Positions 1 through 10,093 are shown, counted from the first letter of the stretch. The stretch: 64,000 bases of DNA from Lactobacillus iners DSM 13335 (GCF_000160875.1 NZ_GG700805.1:62001-126000); one strand, 5' to 3'. A program made the numbers and translations. Notes: a model not told the origin generated them from the letters alone.

Positions 1-1
1 G

Positions 2-1126
2 GTTGAAGTATCCTGTCATGGTGGATTATTAGTGACACAAAAAATATTACAGTTGATTCTTGATAATGGAGCTAGAATGGCTACGCCAGGGGAATTTACT
101 AAGCGTGCATTTATTAATGGACGAATTGATTTAACGCAAGCTGAATCGATTATGGATATTATTGAAGCTAAGACTGATCGGGCTAGACAAGTAGCAATGA
201 AGCAATTAGAAGGTGGACTTCTTTTTGAAATTAGAAAATTGCGACAAGAACTTTTGAATACCATGGCACATGAAGAAGTTAATATTGATTATCCTGAATA
301 TGATATGGACGATGTTACTTCTAAAGAAATGTATGACAAGGCTCAACAAGTTATCAAAGAAATAGATAAATTATTAGCCACTGCTCAAGAAGGAAAGGTA
401 GTTAGGTCTGGACTTGCAACAGCTATTGTTGGTAGACCTAATGTTGGTAAATCTTCGTTATTAAATTACTTATCTAAAGAAGAAAAGGCTATTGTAACTA
501 ATATAGCAGGTACTACTCGTGATACTTTAGAGGAGTATGTATCATTAAAAGGTATTTTATTAAAACTAATTGATACAGCAGGAATAAGACAAACAGATGA
601 TATAGTTGAAAAAATTGGTGTAGAACGTTCAAAAAGAGCTATAACTGAATCTGATTTAGTTTTGTTGCTAATAAATTCTAGTGAAGAATTAACTGAAGAG
701 GATCAGAAATTATTAGAATTAACGCAAGATAAAAAAAGAATTGTCATTTTAAACAAAGCTGATCAAGTGGCGAAAATAACTAAAAAAGATATTCAAAAAA
801 TTACTGATAGTCCTATTGTGACGATTTCAGTATTAAAGAAACAAAATATGATTGGATTAGAAGAGGCAATTAAATCTTTATTTTTACAGGGAATTACTGA
901 TTCAAAAAGTGAAGTTATGGTAACAAATCAAAGACAAAACGATTTACTCAGAAAGGCCAAGCAATCATTAATAGAGGCTATTGAGGCTATTAATGATAAT
1001 ATGCCATTAGATCTTGTGCAAATAGATCTAAAAGAGGCGTGGGATAGCTTAGGTGAAATTACGGGTGACACAGCACCTGATGAATTAATAACACAATTAT
1101 TTAGTAAGTTTTGTCTTGGAAAGTAG
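2..1126 (+). CDS. mnmE: tRNA modification GTPase MnmE (5' end cut by window)
   Basis: MnmE works with MnmG to install the cmnm5/nm5 group on wobble U34 of certain tRNAs. The reading frame is open from base 2, so the N-terminal part lies outside the window. An internal GTPase domain shows G1 (GRPNVGKSS, near base 430), the TTRD switch, DTAGI (G3) and NKAD (G4). The protein ends in FCLGK, matching the family C-terminal motif whose cysteine is needed for modification. The stop is 11 bases before the mnmG start, and the two genes are co-oriented as is usual near the origin in Firmicutes. Confidence 0.95.
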   Translation, partial: VEVSCHGGLLVTQKILQLILDNGARMATPGEFTKRAFINGRIDLTQAESIMDIIEAKTDRARQVAMKQLEGGLLFEIRKLRQELLNTMAHEEVNIDYPEYDMDDVTSKEMYDKAQQVIKEIDKLLATAQEGKVVRSGLATAIVGRPNVGKSSLLNYLSKEEKAIVTNIAGTTRDTLEEYVSLKGILLKLIDTAGIRQTDDIVEKIGVERSKRAITESDLVLLLINSSEELTEEDQKLLELTQDKKRIVILNKADQVAKITKKDIQKITDSPIVTISVLKKQNMIGLEEAIKSLFLQGITDSKSEVMVTNQRQNDLLRKAKQSLIEAIEAINDNMPLDLVQIDLKEAWDSLGEITGDTAPDELITQLFSKFCLGK

Positions 1127-1137
1127 GGTATTCAAAA

Positions 1138-3030
1138 ATGAAGACATATAATTCTAACGAATATGATGTGATTGTTGTGGGAGCAGGACATGCTGGATGT
1201 GAAGCTGCACTAGCTGCAGCCAGAATGGGTGAAAAGACACTTTTATTGACTATCAATTTGGATATGGTAGCTTTCATGCCTTGCAATCCATCTGTTGGCG
1301 GTCCGGCTAAAGGAACGGTAGTACGTGAAGTAGATGCCTTAGGTGGTCAAATGGGCAAAAATATAGATGCCACATATGTTCAGATGCGAATGCTGAATAC
1401 AGGTAAGGGACCTGCTGTGCGTGCATTACGTGCTCAAGCAGATAAGTGGAAATACCACGAATATATGAAAAATACTATTGAAAATACACCTAATTTGACT
1501 TTGCGACAAGGAATGGCTGATGAATTGATTGTTGAAGAAGGTATATGTAAAGGCTTAATAACCAATACAGGAGCAAAATATTTAGCCAAAAGTGTAGTTT
1601 TAACACCTGGTACAGCTACGCGTGGCAGAATTATCATTGGTGAATTAACTTATTCATCTGGACCTAATAACTCCTTGCCTTCTATCAAGTTAGCTGAAAA
1701 TTTGGAAAAATTAGGTTTTAAGATGCGTCGTTTTAAAACAGGAACTCCTCCACGTGTGGATGGTAATACGATTGATTATTCTAAAACTGAGGAGGAGCCC
1801 GGCGATAAGGAGCCAAGACATTTTTCATATACTACTAGCGATGATGATTATCTTAAAGATCAATTATCTTGTTATATGACATATACTAATCCTGTTACAC
1901 ATGAAATAATTAGAAAAAATTTAGATAGAGCACCTATGTTTTCTGGTGTGATAAAGGGAGTGGGTCCTCGTTATTGTCCATCTATTGAATCTAAGATTGT
2001 TAGATTTGCTGATAAAGATAGACATCAAATATTTTTAGAACCTGAAGGTTGGAAAACAAGAGAAATATATGTTGGCGATTTTTCAACTTCAATGCCTGAG
2101 GAGGTTCAATTAAAGATGTTACACTCTGTGGCTGGATTGGAAAAAGCAGAGATGATGCGTCCAGGGTATGCGATAGAGTACGATGTGATTGAACCATGGC
2201 AATTAAAGCATACATTAGAAACTAAAAATATTAGTCATTTGTTTACTGCAGGTCAAATGAATGGTACATCAGGTTATGAAGAAGCAGCAGGGCAAGGACT
2301 AATTGCAGGTATTAATGCAGCATTAAGTGCACAAAATAAGCCAGAATTTGTATTGGGTCGTGATGAAGCTTATATTGGTGTTCTGATAGATGATTTAGTT
2401 ACCAAGGGAACTAACGAACCTTATCGTTTATTAACTAGTCGTGCTGAATATCGCTTATTATTACGACATGATAATGCAGATTTGCGTTTAACAGAAAAAG
2501 GTTATAACTTAGGTCTGATTTCTGAAGAGCGTTATCAAGAATTTTTACGTAAAAAAGAAGCAATTGCGACGACTATGAAAAATATAAAGTCTATAACAAT
2601 TCATCCAACTGAGGAAGTACAAAATTATTTAAAGGATATCAAGCAGGATGCACTAAATGGAGCAGTTAATGGAGCTGATTTCTTAAAACGACCACGTGTA
2701 ACTTTTGACGCTATTGAAAAATTAACAGGTAAAAAATTAGCGGCTGATAGATATGTCAAAGAGCAGGTTGAGATTGCTTTAAAATACGAAGGTTATATTA
2801 AGAAAGAAAAGATTATGGTGGATCGCTTGCATCGATTAGAATCTAAGAAAATACCTGAAGGTATTGATTATGCAGCAATTCCAAGTTTGGCTACTGAAGC
2901 TAGACAAAAATTTGAAAAAATACGACCTGAATCTATTGCACAAGCTGAAAGAATATCAGGTGTTAATCCTGCAGACTTAGCTGTTTTGACAGCTTATATA
3001 CAGCAGGGCAGAATTGCAAAAATTAAATAA
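1138..3030 (+). CDS. mnmG: tRNA uridine-5-carboxymethylaminomethyl modification enzyme MnmG (GidA)
   Basis: MnmG is the FAD- and NADH-dependent partner of MnmE in wobble-uridine modification. The start is taken as the ATG that gives [16 protein letters not shown] frame open further upstream only runs into the mnmE end. The FAD-binding motif GAGHAG sits at residues 15-20. The family motifs CNPSVGG and GTPPR follow, and the C-terminus has the helical MnmE-binding region. The length of 630 aa matches the family. A terminator hairpin follows directly. Confidence 0.96.
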   Translation: MKTYNSNEYDVIVVGAGHAGCEAALAAARMGEKTLLLTINLDMVAFMPCNPSVGGPAKGTVVREVDALGGQMGKNIDATYVQMRMLNTGKGPAVRALRAQADKWKYHEYMKNTIENTPNLTLRQGMADELIVEEGICKGLITNTGAKYLAKSVVLTPGTATRGRIIIGELTYSSGPNNSLPSIKLAENLEKLGFKMRRFKTGTPPRVDGNTIDYSKTEEEPGDKEPRHFSYTTSDDDYLKDQLSCYMTYTNPVTHEIIRKNLDRAPMFSGVIKGVGPRYCPSIESKIVRFADKDRHQIFLEPEGWKTREIYVGDFSTSMPEEVQLKMLHSVAGLEKAEMMRPGYAIEYDVIEPWQLKHTLETKNISHLFTAGQMNGTSGYEEAAGQGLIAGINAALSAQNKPEFVLGRDEAYIGVLIDDLVTKGTNEPYRLLTSRAEYRLLLRHDNADLRLTEKGYNLGLISEERYQEFLRKKEAIATTMKNIKSITIHPTEEVQNYLKDIKQDALNGAVNGADFLKRPRVTFDAIEKLTGKKLAADRYVKEQVEIALKYEGYIKKEKIMVDRLHRLESKKIPEGIDYAAIPSLATEARQKFEKIRPESIAQAERISGVNPADLAVLTAYIQQGRIAKIK

Positions 3031-3045
3031 AATTAAGCAAGGCAC

Positions 3046-3099
3046 AAAAAAACGACTTTATTGTTAGGCGTATCGTCTAAGTTATAAAGTCGTTTTTAT
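3046..3099. terminator. Bidirectional terminator between mnmG and nrdE
   Basis: An A-rich arm AAAAACGACTTTAT pairs with ATAAAGTCGTTTTT about 22 bases later. It lies between two convergent genes, and both strands end in a T-tract. Confidence 0.8.
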
Positions 3100-3118
3100 T
3101 AGTTTAAAAGTGATTTTA

Positions 3119-5296
3119 CTATAACATACATACTTGACATTCTTTAGAGCCAGTACATTTGAATTTATCTGTTTTTATAACTTCATCAGCAGCTAGATTT
3201 TCACTACCTTCTAGTACTTCTTGTCTAACACGAACGTAGTAAATGGTTGCACATTTCTTCTTAAAAGCATAGATATAAGCTTTATTTAAATCTCGTGTAG
3301 TAGCTTTATCTGTCATAAATAAAGTTAATGAGATAGCTTGATCTACATGTTTTTGAGCAGCAGCTACTATGTCTATAATAGCTGCGGGACCTACTTCATA
3401 GGCACCTTTTTGATAATATTTGTAATTATTGTTATCAATTTTATATGCGGGAACGTATATTCGTCCAACCATTCCTTCTTTTCTAGTTTCAACAGGAGCT
3501 ACAACTGGTTGTAAACTTGGGGTACAAGAAGATAAGTAGCTGATAGAACCCGTTGGAGCTACAGCTAGTAAGTGCGAATTAGCTAAACCATATTTTTTTA
3601 TATTGTTTACCAGATTATTCCAATCTTCACGACTTGGAATATAAAAATGATATTTATTTAATAGATCTTTAATAGTAGCTGTTTTTGGTAAATTATCATG
3701 CTCAGTATATTTCTTAAAGTAAGAACCGTCAGCATATTCAGATTCTTTAAAACCAGAATATGCTCCAAATTTTTGAGCTAACTTGTTAGAAGCTTTGAAT
3801 GCATAGTATGCAGTTGCGTAGAAAAACATATCAGTAAAATCAACTGCTTCGGGTGAATTGTAGAATATATGGTTAGTTGCTAAAAAGCCGTGTAAGTTCA
3901 TAGCTCCTAATCCGACAGCATGGTTCGCTAAATTACCTTTTCTGATTGAAGGGGCACATTTCAAATTTGATTCACGTGAAACATGATCTAAAGCTCTGAT
4001 ACTATTAGCAACTAAATGTTCAAAATGTTCCGAGTCATCCATAGCCTTTGCAATATTGAGTGAACCTAAGTTACAGCAAATATCATGTCCAGTTTTTGAA
4101 AAACTTAAATCTTCATTGTACTCACTAGGTGTGTTGACTTGTGCAATTTCCGAACATAAATTTGACATTACAATGCGTCCTTCTTTTTTGTTTGGATTTC
4201 TGTCATTAACGGTATCTTCAAACATAATATAAGGATAACCTGATTCGAATTGTAATTCAGCAATCGTTTGAAATAATTTACGTGCACTGATATATGTTTT
4301 CTTGATCTTAGGATTGGCTACCAAATTATCATATTCTTTGGTAATTGAAATATCGGACATAGGTTTACCATATTCTCGCATAATGTCATACGGGGAAAAG
4401 AGAGCCATGTCTTTATTTTCTTTTGCTAGTTGAAAGGTAATATCTGGAATTACAACACCTAATGATAAAGATTTTATTCGTATCTTTTCGTCAGCATTTT
4501 CTCTTTTTGTATCTAAAAATTTAAGTATCTCAGGATGATGAGCGTGTAAATATACCGCTCCAGCTCCCTGACGTTGCCCTAGTTGATTTGCATAAGAAAA
4601 TGAATCTTCGAGCAATTTCATAACTGGTATAATACCACTAGATTGATTTTCTATTTTTTTAATCGGTGCTCCAAATTCGCGAAGATTAGTTAAACACAAA
4701 GCCACTCCGCCACCACGTTTAGATAATTGCAAACTAGTGGTAATGCTTCGGGAAATAGATTCCATATTATCTTCAACACGAAGCAAATAGCATGATATAT
4801 ATTCGCCACGTCTTTTTTTACCAGCATTAAGAAAAGTTGGTGTAGCTGGTTGAAATCTATTGTGAATAATGTCCATTAATAATGAAGTAGCAAAGTCTTC
4901 ATCACCATCAGCTAAGAATAAGGCATTCATTACCACACGGTCTTCGTAATTTTCAAGATATTCTTTGTGGTCATTAGTTTTTAAGGCGTAGGCATTGTAA
5001 AATTTTACAGCTCCCATAAAATTAGGAAAGGTAAAGTGTTGATCGTATGCTTTTTTTGTTAACTTTTCGATAAATTCAATATTATATTTAGCTAGTAAAT
5101 CTTTGTCATAATAGTCATTATCAATTAAAAAATTTAATCTTTCTCGAAATGATTTGAATTTTTTAGTATTCGGATTAATTTTTTCATCTATGTATGCTTT
5201 AACAGCTTTTTTATCAGCTTCAAAGTTAAAATGACCATTTTCATCTTTAAATTCTGTTAATGCATTTAAAGAAATATAAGTTTCATTATTTTTCAT
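3119..5296 (-). CDS. nrdE: Ribonucleotide reductase large subunit, NrdE type
   Basis: This is the catalytic alpha subunit that reduces ribonucleoside diphosphates. At 725 aa it has no N-terminal ATP-cone, as expected for NrdE. The active-site signature NLCSE (catalytic Asn, Cys, Glu) and a second cysteine region GGGVALCLTNLR are visible. The C-terminus ends ECQVCML, the redox-active Cys pair that thioredoxin-like partners reduce. It is the third gene of an nrdF-nrdI-nrdE operon and overlaps nrdI by 11 bases, implying translational coupling. No nrdH glutaredoxin gene is nearby. Confidence 0.95.
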   Translation of the reverse strand: MKNNETYISLNALTEFKDENGHFNFEADKKAVKAYIDEKINPNTKKFKSFRERLNFLIDNDYYDKDLLAKYNIEFIEKLTKKAYDQHFTFPNFMGAVKFYNAYALKTNDHKEYLENYEDRVVMNALFLADGDEDFATSLLMDIIHNRFQPATPTFLNAGKKRRGEYISCYLLRVEDNMESISRSITTSLQLSKRGGGVALCLTNLREFGAPIKKIENQSSGIIPVMKLLEDSFSYANQLGQRQGAGAVYLHAHHPEILKFLDTKRENADEKIRIKSLSLGVVIPDITFQLAKENKDMALFSPYDIMREYGKPMSDISITKEYDNLVANPKIKKTYISARKLFQTIAELQFESGYPYIMFEDTVNDRNPNKKEGRIVMSNLCSEIAQVNTPSEYNEDLSFSKTGHDICCNLGSLNIAKAMDDSEHFEHLVANSIRALDHVSRESNLKCAPSIRKGNLANHAVGLGAMNLHGFLATNHIFYNSPEAVDFTDMFFYATAYYAFKASNKLAQKFGAYSGFKESEYADGSYFKKYTEHDNLPKTATIKDLLNKYHFYIPSREDWNNLVNNIKKYGLANSHLLAVAPTGSISYLSSCTPSLQPVVAPVETRKEGMVGRIYVPAYKIDNNNYKYYQKGAYEVGPAAIIDIVAAAQKHVDQAISLTLFMTDKATTRDLNKAYIYAFKKKCATIYYVRVRQEVLEGSENLAADEVIKTDKFKCTGSKECQVCML

Positions 5297-5711
5297 CGTT
5301 ATTTTGTTTCCACCGTTCTGTTTTTAATATATTTAAGACATTTTCAACGTCTTCCATTGTACCTAGCAATTCGAATTGATATAAAAAAGGAACATGTAAT
5401 TTTTTGGATATTATAGGTCCAGCTACAGCAAATTGATCTCCAAAGTTAGTGTTACCTGAAGAAATTACGCCCCGGCAATAGCTTCTATTATCTTTATCAT
5501 TTAAGAATTGTATAACTTGTTTAGTTACAGCACCATGCATATGCAATCTACCGCCGCAATAGGTAGGAACAATTAGAATATAATCTTCATTAACTTTTAT
5601 TGGAGTACCATCTAATGGAATTCTTACAGAACGCCAATTTAATTTTTGTACAAACCTGTGTGTATTATTTGATGATGTAGAAAAATAAACTACTAATATT
5701 TTTTTATCCAT
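5286..5711 (-). CDS. nrdI: Flavodoxin-like NrdI, activator of the NrdF radical
   Basis: NrdI is a small flavoprotein that feeds oxidant to NrdF during radical formation. The 141-aa protein shows a flavodoxin-type FMN loop (VVYFSTSSNNTHRF), then PTYCGGR and ISSGNTNFGD. The start is the ATG giving MDKKILVV, because a GGGAG motif inside the nrdF end sits 7 bases upstream; a frame open 6 codons earlier lacks this spacing. It lies between nrdF and nrdE. NrdI is obligatory for class Ie enzymes, which fits the unusual NrdF upstream. Confidence 0.93.
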   Translation of the reverse strand: MDKKILVVYFSTSSNNTHRFVQKLNWRSVRIPLDGTPIKVNEDYILIVPTYCGGRLHMHGAVTKQVIQFLNDKDNRSYCRGVISSGNTNFGDQFAVAGPIISKKLHVPFLYQFELLGTMEDVENVLNILKTERWKQNNDEK

Positions 5712-5712
5712 T

Positions 5713-6726
5713 TTAAAACTCCCAATCATCGTCTGTTGTTTCTTCAGTTACTCCCATTACATATGATGAGCCATTACCAGAAAAGAAGTCGTGATTTTCA
5801 TCCGCTCTGGCAGATAGTTGAGCTAAAACTTCGGGTGCGATATGTGTCTCAGCTTCGGTAAATGGAGAATCATAACCTAGATTTTGTAAAAATTTTCCTG
5901 CATTATATATGCTGAATCTGATAGCATCTTCAGCAATATCGAAACCTTTATATAGCTCTCGTAAATATGCTTTTTCAAGGTCAATTAATTTATAAAGTAA
6001 AGCAAAAACAAAATCTTTCATTTCTGCTTGTCTTTGAGGAGCTAATTTTGCAAGTTTCTGCTGATACTTATAACCACTGTAATAATTATGGATAACTTTA
6101 TCTCTTAAGATTAAGCGAATAATATCGGCTGTATTTGGTAATTTGTTTCGTGATGATAAATAGAAAGGTAAATAAAAGCCACCATACAATAAAAATCCAG
6201 GCATCATAGCAGCAGCGACTTTAGATTTTAAAGGATCATTACCTGTGTAATACGGTATTAACGCTTTAGCTCGTGCTTGCAATGCTTCATTATTGATTAC
6301 CCAGTTGTGGGCCTCATCTATTTGATCACTATTACATAGTGTAGAAAAAATAGTACCATATGAACGTGCATGAACAGCTACCATAAAAGCAAAGTTGGCA
6401 TAAATAGCTTGCTCATGATCTGTTTGAGCATTTTTTATTTGGGCTACATCACCGATAGATGCTTGTATAGTGTCTAGCAAAGTTAATCCTGTAAAGGTAC
6501 GTGTAATTAATTGTTGCCAATCTTTTGATAAACTATTCCATGAAGGTAAATCATTTGATACGGGAATTTTTTCTGGGAGCCAAAAGTTTTGTGTAACTCT
6601 GTTCCATACTTCCAAATCTTTATCATCGTCAATCTTGTTCCAATTGATTGAACGCATATTAAGACCGTTATCATGATAAGCAAAATGAACTGGTGCTTGT
6701 GAATGATCGTAATAACTTTCTGACAT
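5713..6726 (-). CDS. nrdF: Ribonucleotide reductase small subunit NrdF, predicted metal-free class Ie (R2e, VPK variant)
   Basis: This R2 subunit supplies the radical used by NrdE. It has 337 aa, starting at MSESYYD (AAGGAG 8 bases upstream, better than an ATG two codons earlier). Standard NrdF uses Asp, four Glu and two His to hold two metals. Here Asp85, His119 and His213 are kept, but three Glu positions are changed: FMESVH reads FMVAVH (Val116), the LLES.FLFYSGFY position reads MMPGFLLYGGFY (Pro176), and RDEAVH reads RDKVIH (Lys210). Val-Pro-Lys is the substitution set known for R2e enzymes of Mollicutes, which use a DOPA radical on Tyr (here Tyr123) without metals. The F-I-E gene order also fits. 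The class assignment is inferred from these residues. Confidence 0.9.
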   Translation of the reverse strand: MSESYYDHSQAPVHFAYHDNGLNMRSINWNKIDDDKDLEVWNRVTQNFWLPEKIPVSNDLPSWNSLSKDWQQLITRTFTGLTLLDTIQASIGDVAQIKNAQTDHEQAIYANFAFMVAVHARSYGTIFSTLCNSDQIDEAHNWVINNEALQARAKALIPYYTGNDPLKSKVAAAMMPGFLLYGGFYLPFYLSSRNKLPNTADIIRLILRDKVIHNYYSGYKYQQKLAKLAPQRQAEMKDFVFALLYKLIDLEKAYLRELYKGFDIAEDAIRFSIYNAGKFLQNLGYDSPFTEAETHIAPEVLAQLSARADENHDFFSGNGSSYVMGVTEETTDDDWEF

Positions 6727-6795
6727 AAACATTTCTCCTTACATAAAAAATCAACTTACAATCTAGCAGTTAATTTCAATCTAAAAAACAATCTA

Positions 6796-6842
6796 ACACA
6801 ATATCTTGTGCTTTTCAAATGATAAATATCATTATATAGTAC
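6796..6842 (-). promoter_or_regulatory. Tandem NrdR boxes upstream of nrdFIE
   Basis: Box 1 (6796-6811) reads ACACAATATCTTGTGC. Box 2 (6827-6842) reads TATCATTATATAGTAC. Both resemble the 16-bp NrdR consensus acaCwAtATaTwGtgt, and they are 15 bp apart, the usual three-turn spacing. Box 2 contains a TATAAT on the minus strand that could be the nrdF -10 element, so NrdR binding would block transcription. No good -35 was found. Confidence 0.75.
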
Positions 6843-6911
6843 CAAAAGGCTAAGGTATAGGGATAAAAAAGAAAAAATAAATTTAATAATATCTTATGTT
6901 ACATGTGAAAC

Positions 6912-6944
6912 AAAAAGAGCAACTATCTAAATAGTCGCTCTTTA
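6912..6944 (-). terminator. Terminator of degV
   Basis: Reading the minus strand, AAAGAGCGACTAT pairs with ATAGTTGCTCTTT around a short loop and is followed by T residues. Confidence 0.75.
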
Positions 6945-6978
6945 AGATGATAGATATGGTAGTTAAATTTTAGGTGTA

Positions 6979-7815
6979 TTATTTTTCAAATGATACCAAG
7001 ATACCGCCATTTTCAGCATAAAAAGTACATAGAGCAGTACACAAACTAAATGATATGTCAGCATTTGGAAAAGTACTTGTAATCGTACTAGCAACCAATT
7101 GTGCTTCAGATAAATTGTTAACATGGTCAATTTCTACTTTGCCACCATTATATCCTTGATCTATCATCGCTTGTAATAGCTTAGGATAACATTTTTTCAT
7201 ACCACGAGCTTTGGATATTAATGCAAATGTTCCAGCGTCAGTAACTGTACCAATAATATTTAAATTAACTAGCTTGGAAAGTTTAGCAATAGTTGGATTG
7301 ATTCTACCGTTATTTGCCAAGTTCTTCATATCTTTTAATATAAATACCATTTGTAATGTTTGCTGGTATTGTTTAACATCCTCAATAACTTCATCAAAAG
7401 TCAGGTTTTTATTTAAATCTTGTGCAATTCTTTCAGCAATCATTCTCATTTGCGGACCTGCTGATAGAGAATCGAAAATCTCAATTTTTACGTGAGGGTA
7501 TTTTTCTTTGTATAAATTTGCCGCTTGAATAGCAGAATCATAAGTAGCAGATAAGCCACTAGTGATAGTGACTACATAAATCTCGTCTGCACCTGCAAAT
7601 GCTTGTAACCAACTAGCAATGCTAGGACATGCGGTGCTGGTTTTTTGCTTGGTGTTAATAATAGCTTGAATAAAATTGTCAATATTGATATTGTTATCAT
7701 CTAACCAAATATTATTATCTATTATAATAGACAGGGGGACATTAATATGTTTTTGTCCTAAAATAGTACTAGATAAGATATTGGCACCAGAATCGGTAAT
7801 AATTTTTTTAATCAT
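6979..7815 (-). CDS. DegV-family fatty-acid-binding protein
   Basis: DegV proteins bind a fatty acid between two alpha/beta domains, and some (FakB) present fatty acids to the kinase FakA. The protein opens with MIKKIITDSGANI, matching the family's N-terminal DS motif. The middle carries VTITSGLSATYDSA, like the family SGT-Y-A lipid-carboxylate site. The start is the ATG 8 bases after AGAGG; a longer frame of 13 more codons lacks a ribosome site. At 278 aa it has family length. It is monocistronic with its own terminator. Whether it serves FakA cannot be told. Confidence 0.88.
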   Translation of the reverse strand: MIKKIITDSGANILSSTILGQKHINVPLSIIIDNNIWLDDNNINIDNFIQAIINTKQKTSTACPSIASWLQAFAGADEIYVVTITSGLSATYDSAIQAANLYKEKYPHVKIEIFDSLSAGPQMRMIAERIAQDLNKNLTFDEVIEDVKQYQQTLQMVFILKDMKNLANNGRINPTIAKLSKLVNLNIIGTVTDAGTFALISKARGMKKCYPKLLQAMIDQGYNGGKVEIDHVNNLSEAQLVASTITSTFPNADISFSLCTALCTFYAENGGILVSFEK

Positions 7816-7938
7816 AGGTTGAGCCTCTATATTTTTTACATTATCTTGATACAAGTTTTTGATAAACTTATATCAAGATATAGAGTAACACAAAATAGAA
7901 CAAAAGTATAAATATTTATATAGGAAGTGTATTTAATA

Positions 7939-8460
7939 TTGAAAACAACGGAATCAGAATTAGTCAAAGACATTATCAACTTTAGGTTACCCAGGTATGA
8001 TGAATTGCCAGTAATGGGTTTATATTTGGAACAAGTAGCTAATTACTTGAATGAATATTTGCATGCAATTAGTGAAACTCCCATCACTAGTTCAATGATT
8101 AGTAATTATGTTAAACATAAAATTATATCTAAGCCGATAAAAAAACTATATGATAGAGATCAAATAGCCTCGTTAATTTTTATAGCTCTTGCCAAAAACA
8201 TTTTACAATTAAATGATTTAAAAAAAGGTCTTGTTATTCAGCAGGGCAGTTATAGTACAAAAGTGGCATATGATTATTTTTGTGTAGAATTAGAGAATAA
8301 TTTACAATACGTATTTGGCTTAAAAGATGAAAATAAGATGGAGGATAATGCTCCTAGTCCTGAAAAAATTATGTTACATAATATGATTTTGACAATTAGT
8401 TATAAAATTTATTTGACGAAGTATTTTGAATTATATGATATAACCAAAAATAAGGGGTAA
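7939..8460 (+). CDS. DUF1836 family protein
   Basis: A small cytoplasmic protein of about 173 aa. The N-terminal region (FRLPRYDELPVMGLYLEQVANYLN, then SSMISNYVKHKII) resembles the DUF1836 family, which has a MerR-like helix-turn-helix arrangement. The central PIKKLYDRDQIASLIFI is also typical. The start is uncertain: a TTG at 7939 follows AGGAAG by 11 bases, while a GTG at 7927 overlaps that site. A HAD phosphatase starts 5 bases downstream, so the two are probably cotranscribed. The function is unknown, possibly regulatory. Confidence 0.7.
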   Translation: MKTTESELVKDIINFRLPRYDELPVMGLYLEQVANYLNEYLHAISETPITSSMISNYVKHKIISKPIKKLYDRDQIASLIFIALAKNILQLNDLKKGLVIQQGSYSTKVAYDYFCVELENNLQYVFGLKDENKMEDNAPSPEKIMLHNMILTISYKIYLTKYFELYDITKNKG

Positions 8461-8465
8461 CTGAT

Positions 8466-9158
8466 TTGATATATAAACAAATAATTTTTGATATAGATGA
8501 TACAATTATTGATTTTGACAATACTGAATATGTTGCCTTGAATAGTTTGTTTAAATTTCACGGTTGGAATATAACGCCTGAGATTCGAAAGAACTATCAT
8601 GCATATAATCAAGGACTATGGCGCTTACATGAACAAGGAAAACTAACATATGAAGAGCTATCTGAAATTTGCTTTCGAGATTTTATCAAGCGAGAATACG
8701 ATATAGATGTAAATGGTAAGCAAATCATGGCTGAATATAGGCATTATTTTGGCAATACACATAAATTAATACCTGGAGCTAAAGAAGCTTTACAATATTT
8801 TAAAAATCAAGGTTATTATTTAGCTGCTTTAAGTAATGGTGAAACATTTATGCAGAAAAAGCGTTTAAAATTGGCAAATGTTGCTCAATATTTTGATTTA
8901 ATTATAACTTCTCAAGAAGCTCAAGCATCTAAGCCTAATCCTGCTATCTTTGATTATTTTTTTAGTCGCAGTAAAGTAAGTGTCAATCAATCTTTGCTTT
9001 TTGGTGATGGATTATCATCTGATATCTTAGGTGCTACTAATTATGGATTAGATTGTGTATGGTTTAATCATTGTCATAGAAAAAATCTTTTGCGACTAAC
9101 TCCATTGCTAGAAGTTGATACCTATTCGGATTTTATAAAATATTGTAAAAATCATTAA
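8466..9158 (+). CDS. HAD-superfamily nucleotidase, YjjG type
   Basis: The 230-aa protein has the haloacid dehalogenase motifs: FDIDDTIIDF (motif I, nucleophile Asp), LSNGE (motif II), KPNP (motif III Lys) and FGDGLSSDI (motif IV). The cap region and length match the YjjG-like pyrimidine 5'-nucleotidases that dephosphorylate non-canonical dUMP/dTMP analogues. It starts at a TTG preceded by AGGGG. It sits directly after the DUF1836 gene and before an AP endonuclease gene. YjjG specificity is by overall resemblance only. Confidence 0.8.
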   Translation: MIYKQIIFDIDDTIIDFDNTEYVALNSLFKFHGWNITPEIRKNYHAYNQGLWRLHEQGKLTYEELSEICFRDFIKREYDIDVNGKQIMAEYRHYFGNTHKLIPGAKEALQYFKNQGYYLAALSNGETFMQKKRLKLANVAQYFDLIITSQEAQASKPNPAIFDYFFSRSKVSVNQSLLFGDGLSSDILGATNYGLDCVWFNHCHRKNLLRLTPLLEVDTYSDFIKYCKNH

Positions 9159-9177
9159 GACACATAAGGAGCAAAAA

Positions 9178-10005
9178 ATGTTATTTATTTCTTGGAATAT
9201 CGATTCTTTAAATGCAGCTTTAACTGGTGATTCAGATAGAGCTCATGAAACTAGATCCGTGCTAAATAAAATTAAGGAGGCAAATCCTGATGTAGTTGCA
9301 ATTCAGGAAACAAAATTACGAGCTAATGGTCCTACTAAAAAACATTGTGATATTTTAGCTGATATTTTTGAGGACTATCAATATGTTTGGCGTTCGTCAC
9401 AAGAACCGGCACGTAAAAGTTATGCAGGTACTATGTTTTTATATAAAAAAAATTACCATCCACAAGTAACCTATCCGTTAATTGGGGCACCAGATACAAT
9501 GGATCAAGAAGGTAGGATTATCACGCTAGAATTCGACACATTTTATTTAACACAAGTTTATACTCCTAATTCGGGTAATGAATTAAAAAGATTGGCTGAT
9601 AGAGAAATATGGGATACTAAGTATCAAGAATATTTAGCCAAATTAGATCAAAATAAGCCTGTGATTGCAAGTGGTGACTATAATGTAGCACATCAAGAAA
9701 TTGACCTAAAACATCCTGAAACTAATCATCATAATGCGGGATTTACTGATGAAGAGCGTAAAGGGTTCAGTAAGTTACTTAGTTTGGGTTTTATTGATAC
9801 ATTTAGATACATAAATGGTGATATTACGGATGTCTATTCTTGGTGGTCACAAAGAATTCGCACAAGTAAAACTAATAATGCAGGTTGGAGAATAGACTAT
9901 TATCTAGTTTCACAAAGATTAGCTGATAAAATTGAACAATCTAAAATGATAGATACAGGTGATCGAAAAGATCATTGCCCAATCCTACTAAAAATAGATT
10001 TATAA
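9178..10005 (+). CDS. exoA: Exodeoxyribonuclease III / AP endonuclease (ExoA-like)
   Basis: This enzyme cuts DNA 5' of abasic sites during base-excision repair. The 275-aa protein carries the exonuclease III family motifs in order: SWNIDSLN, IQETK (metal-binding Glu), the Y-TPNSG segment, SGDYNVA (catalytic Asp-Asn), DVYSWWSQR and WRIDYYLVS with a final DHCPILL (catalytic His). The start ATG follows AAGGAGC. It lies 20 bases after the HAD nucleotidase, so nucleotide clean-up and DNA repair may share a transcript. Confidence 0.93.
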   Translation: MLFISWNIDSLNAALTGDSDRAHETRSVLNKIKEANPDVVAIQETKLRANGPTKKHCDILADIFEDYQYVWRSSQEPARKSYAGTMFLYKKNYHPQVTYPLIGAPDTMDQEGRIITLEFDTFYLTQVYTPNSGNELKRLADREIWDTKYQEYLAKLDQNKPVIASGDYNVAHQEIDLKHPETNHHNAGFTDEERKGFSKLLSLGFIDTFRYINGDITDVYSWWSQRIRTSKTNNAGWRIDYYLVSQRLADKIEQSKMIDTGDRKDHCPILLKIDL

Positions 10006-10087
10006 ATAATTTCCCGGTAAATAATTTGCTTACAATTTTATATAAAAATATATTAAGCAAAAGATGTGTAAAATCTCACAATTAAGG

Positions 10088-10093
10088 TATAAT
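10088..10093 (+). promoter_or_regulatory. -10 element for the APC permease gene
   Basis: A perfect TATAAT lies about 30 bases upstream of the ATG. No convincing -35 is seen 17 bases before it. Confidence 0.5.

Noticed and set aside
1111..1137. Earlier in-frame start of mnmG giving MSWKVGYSK
   Set aside because: It lies inside the mnmE end and does not match the family N-terminus; ATG 1138 gives the standard 630-aa protein.
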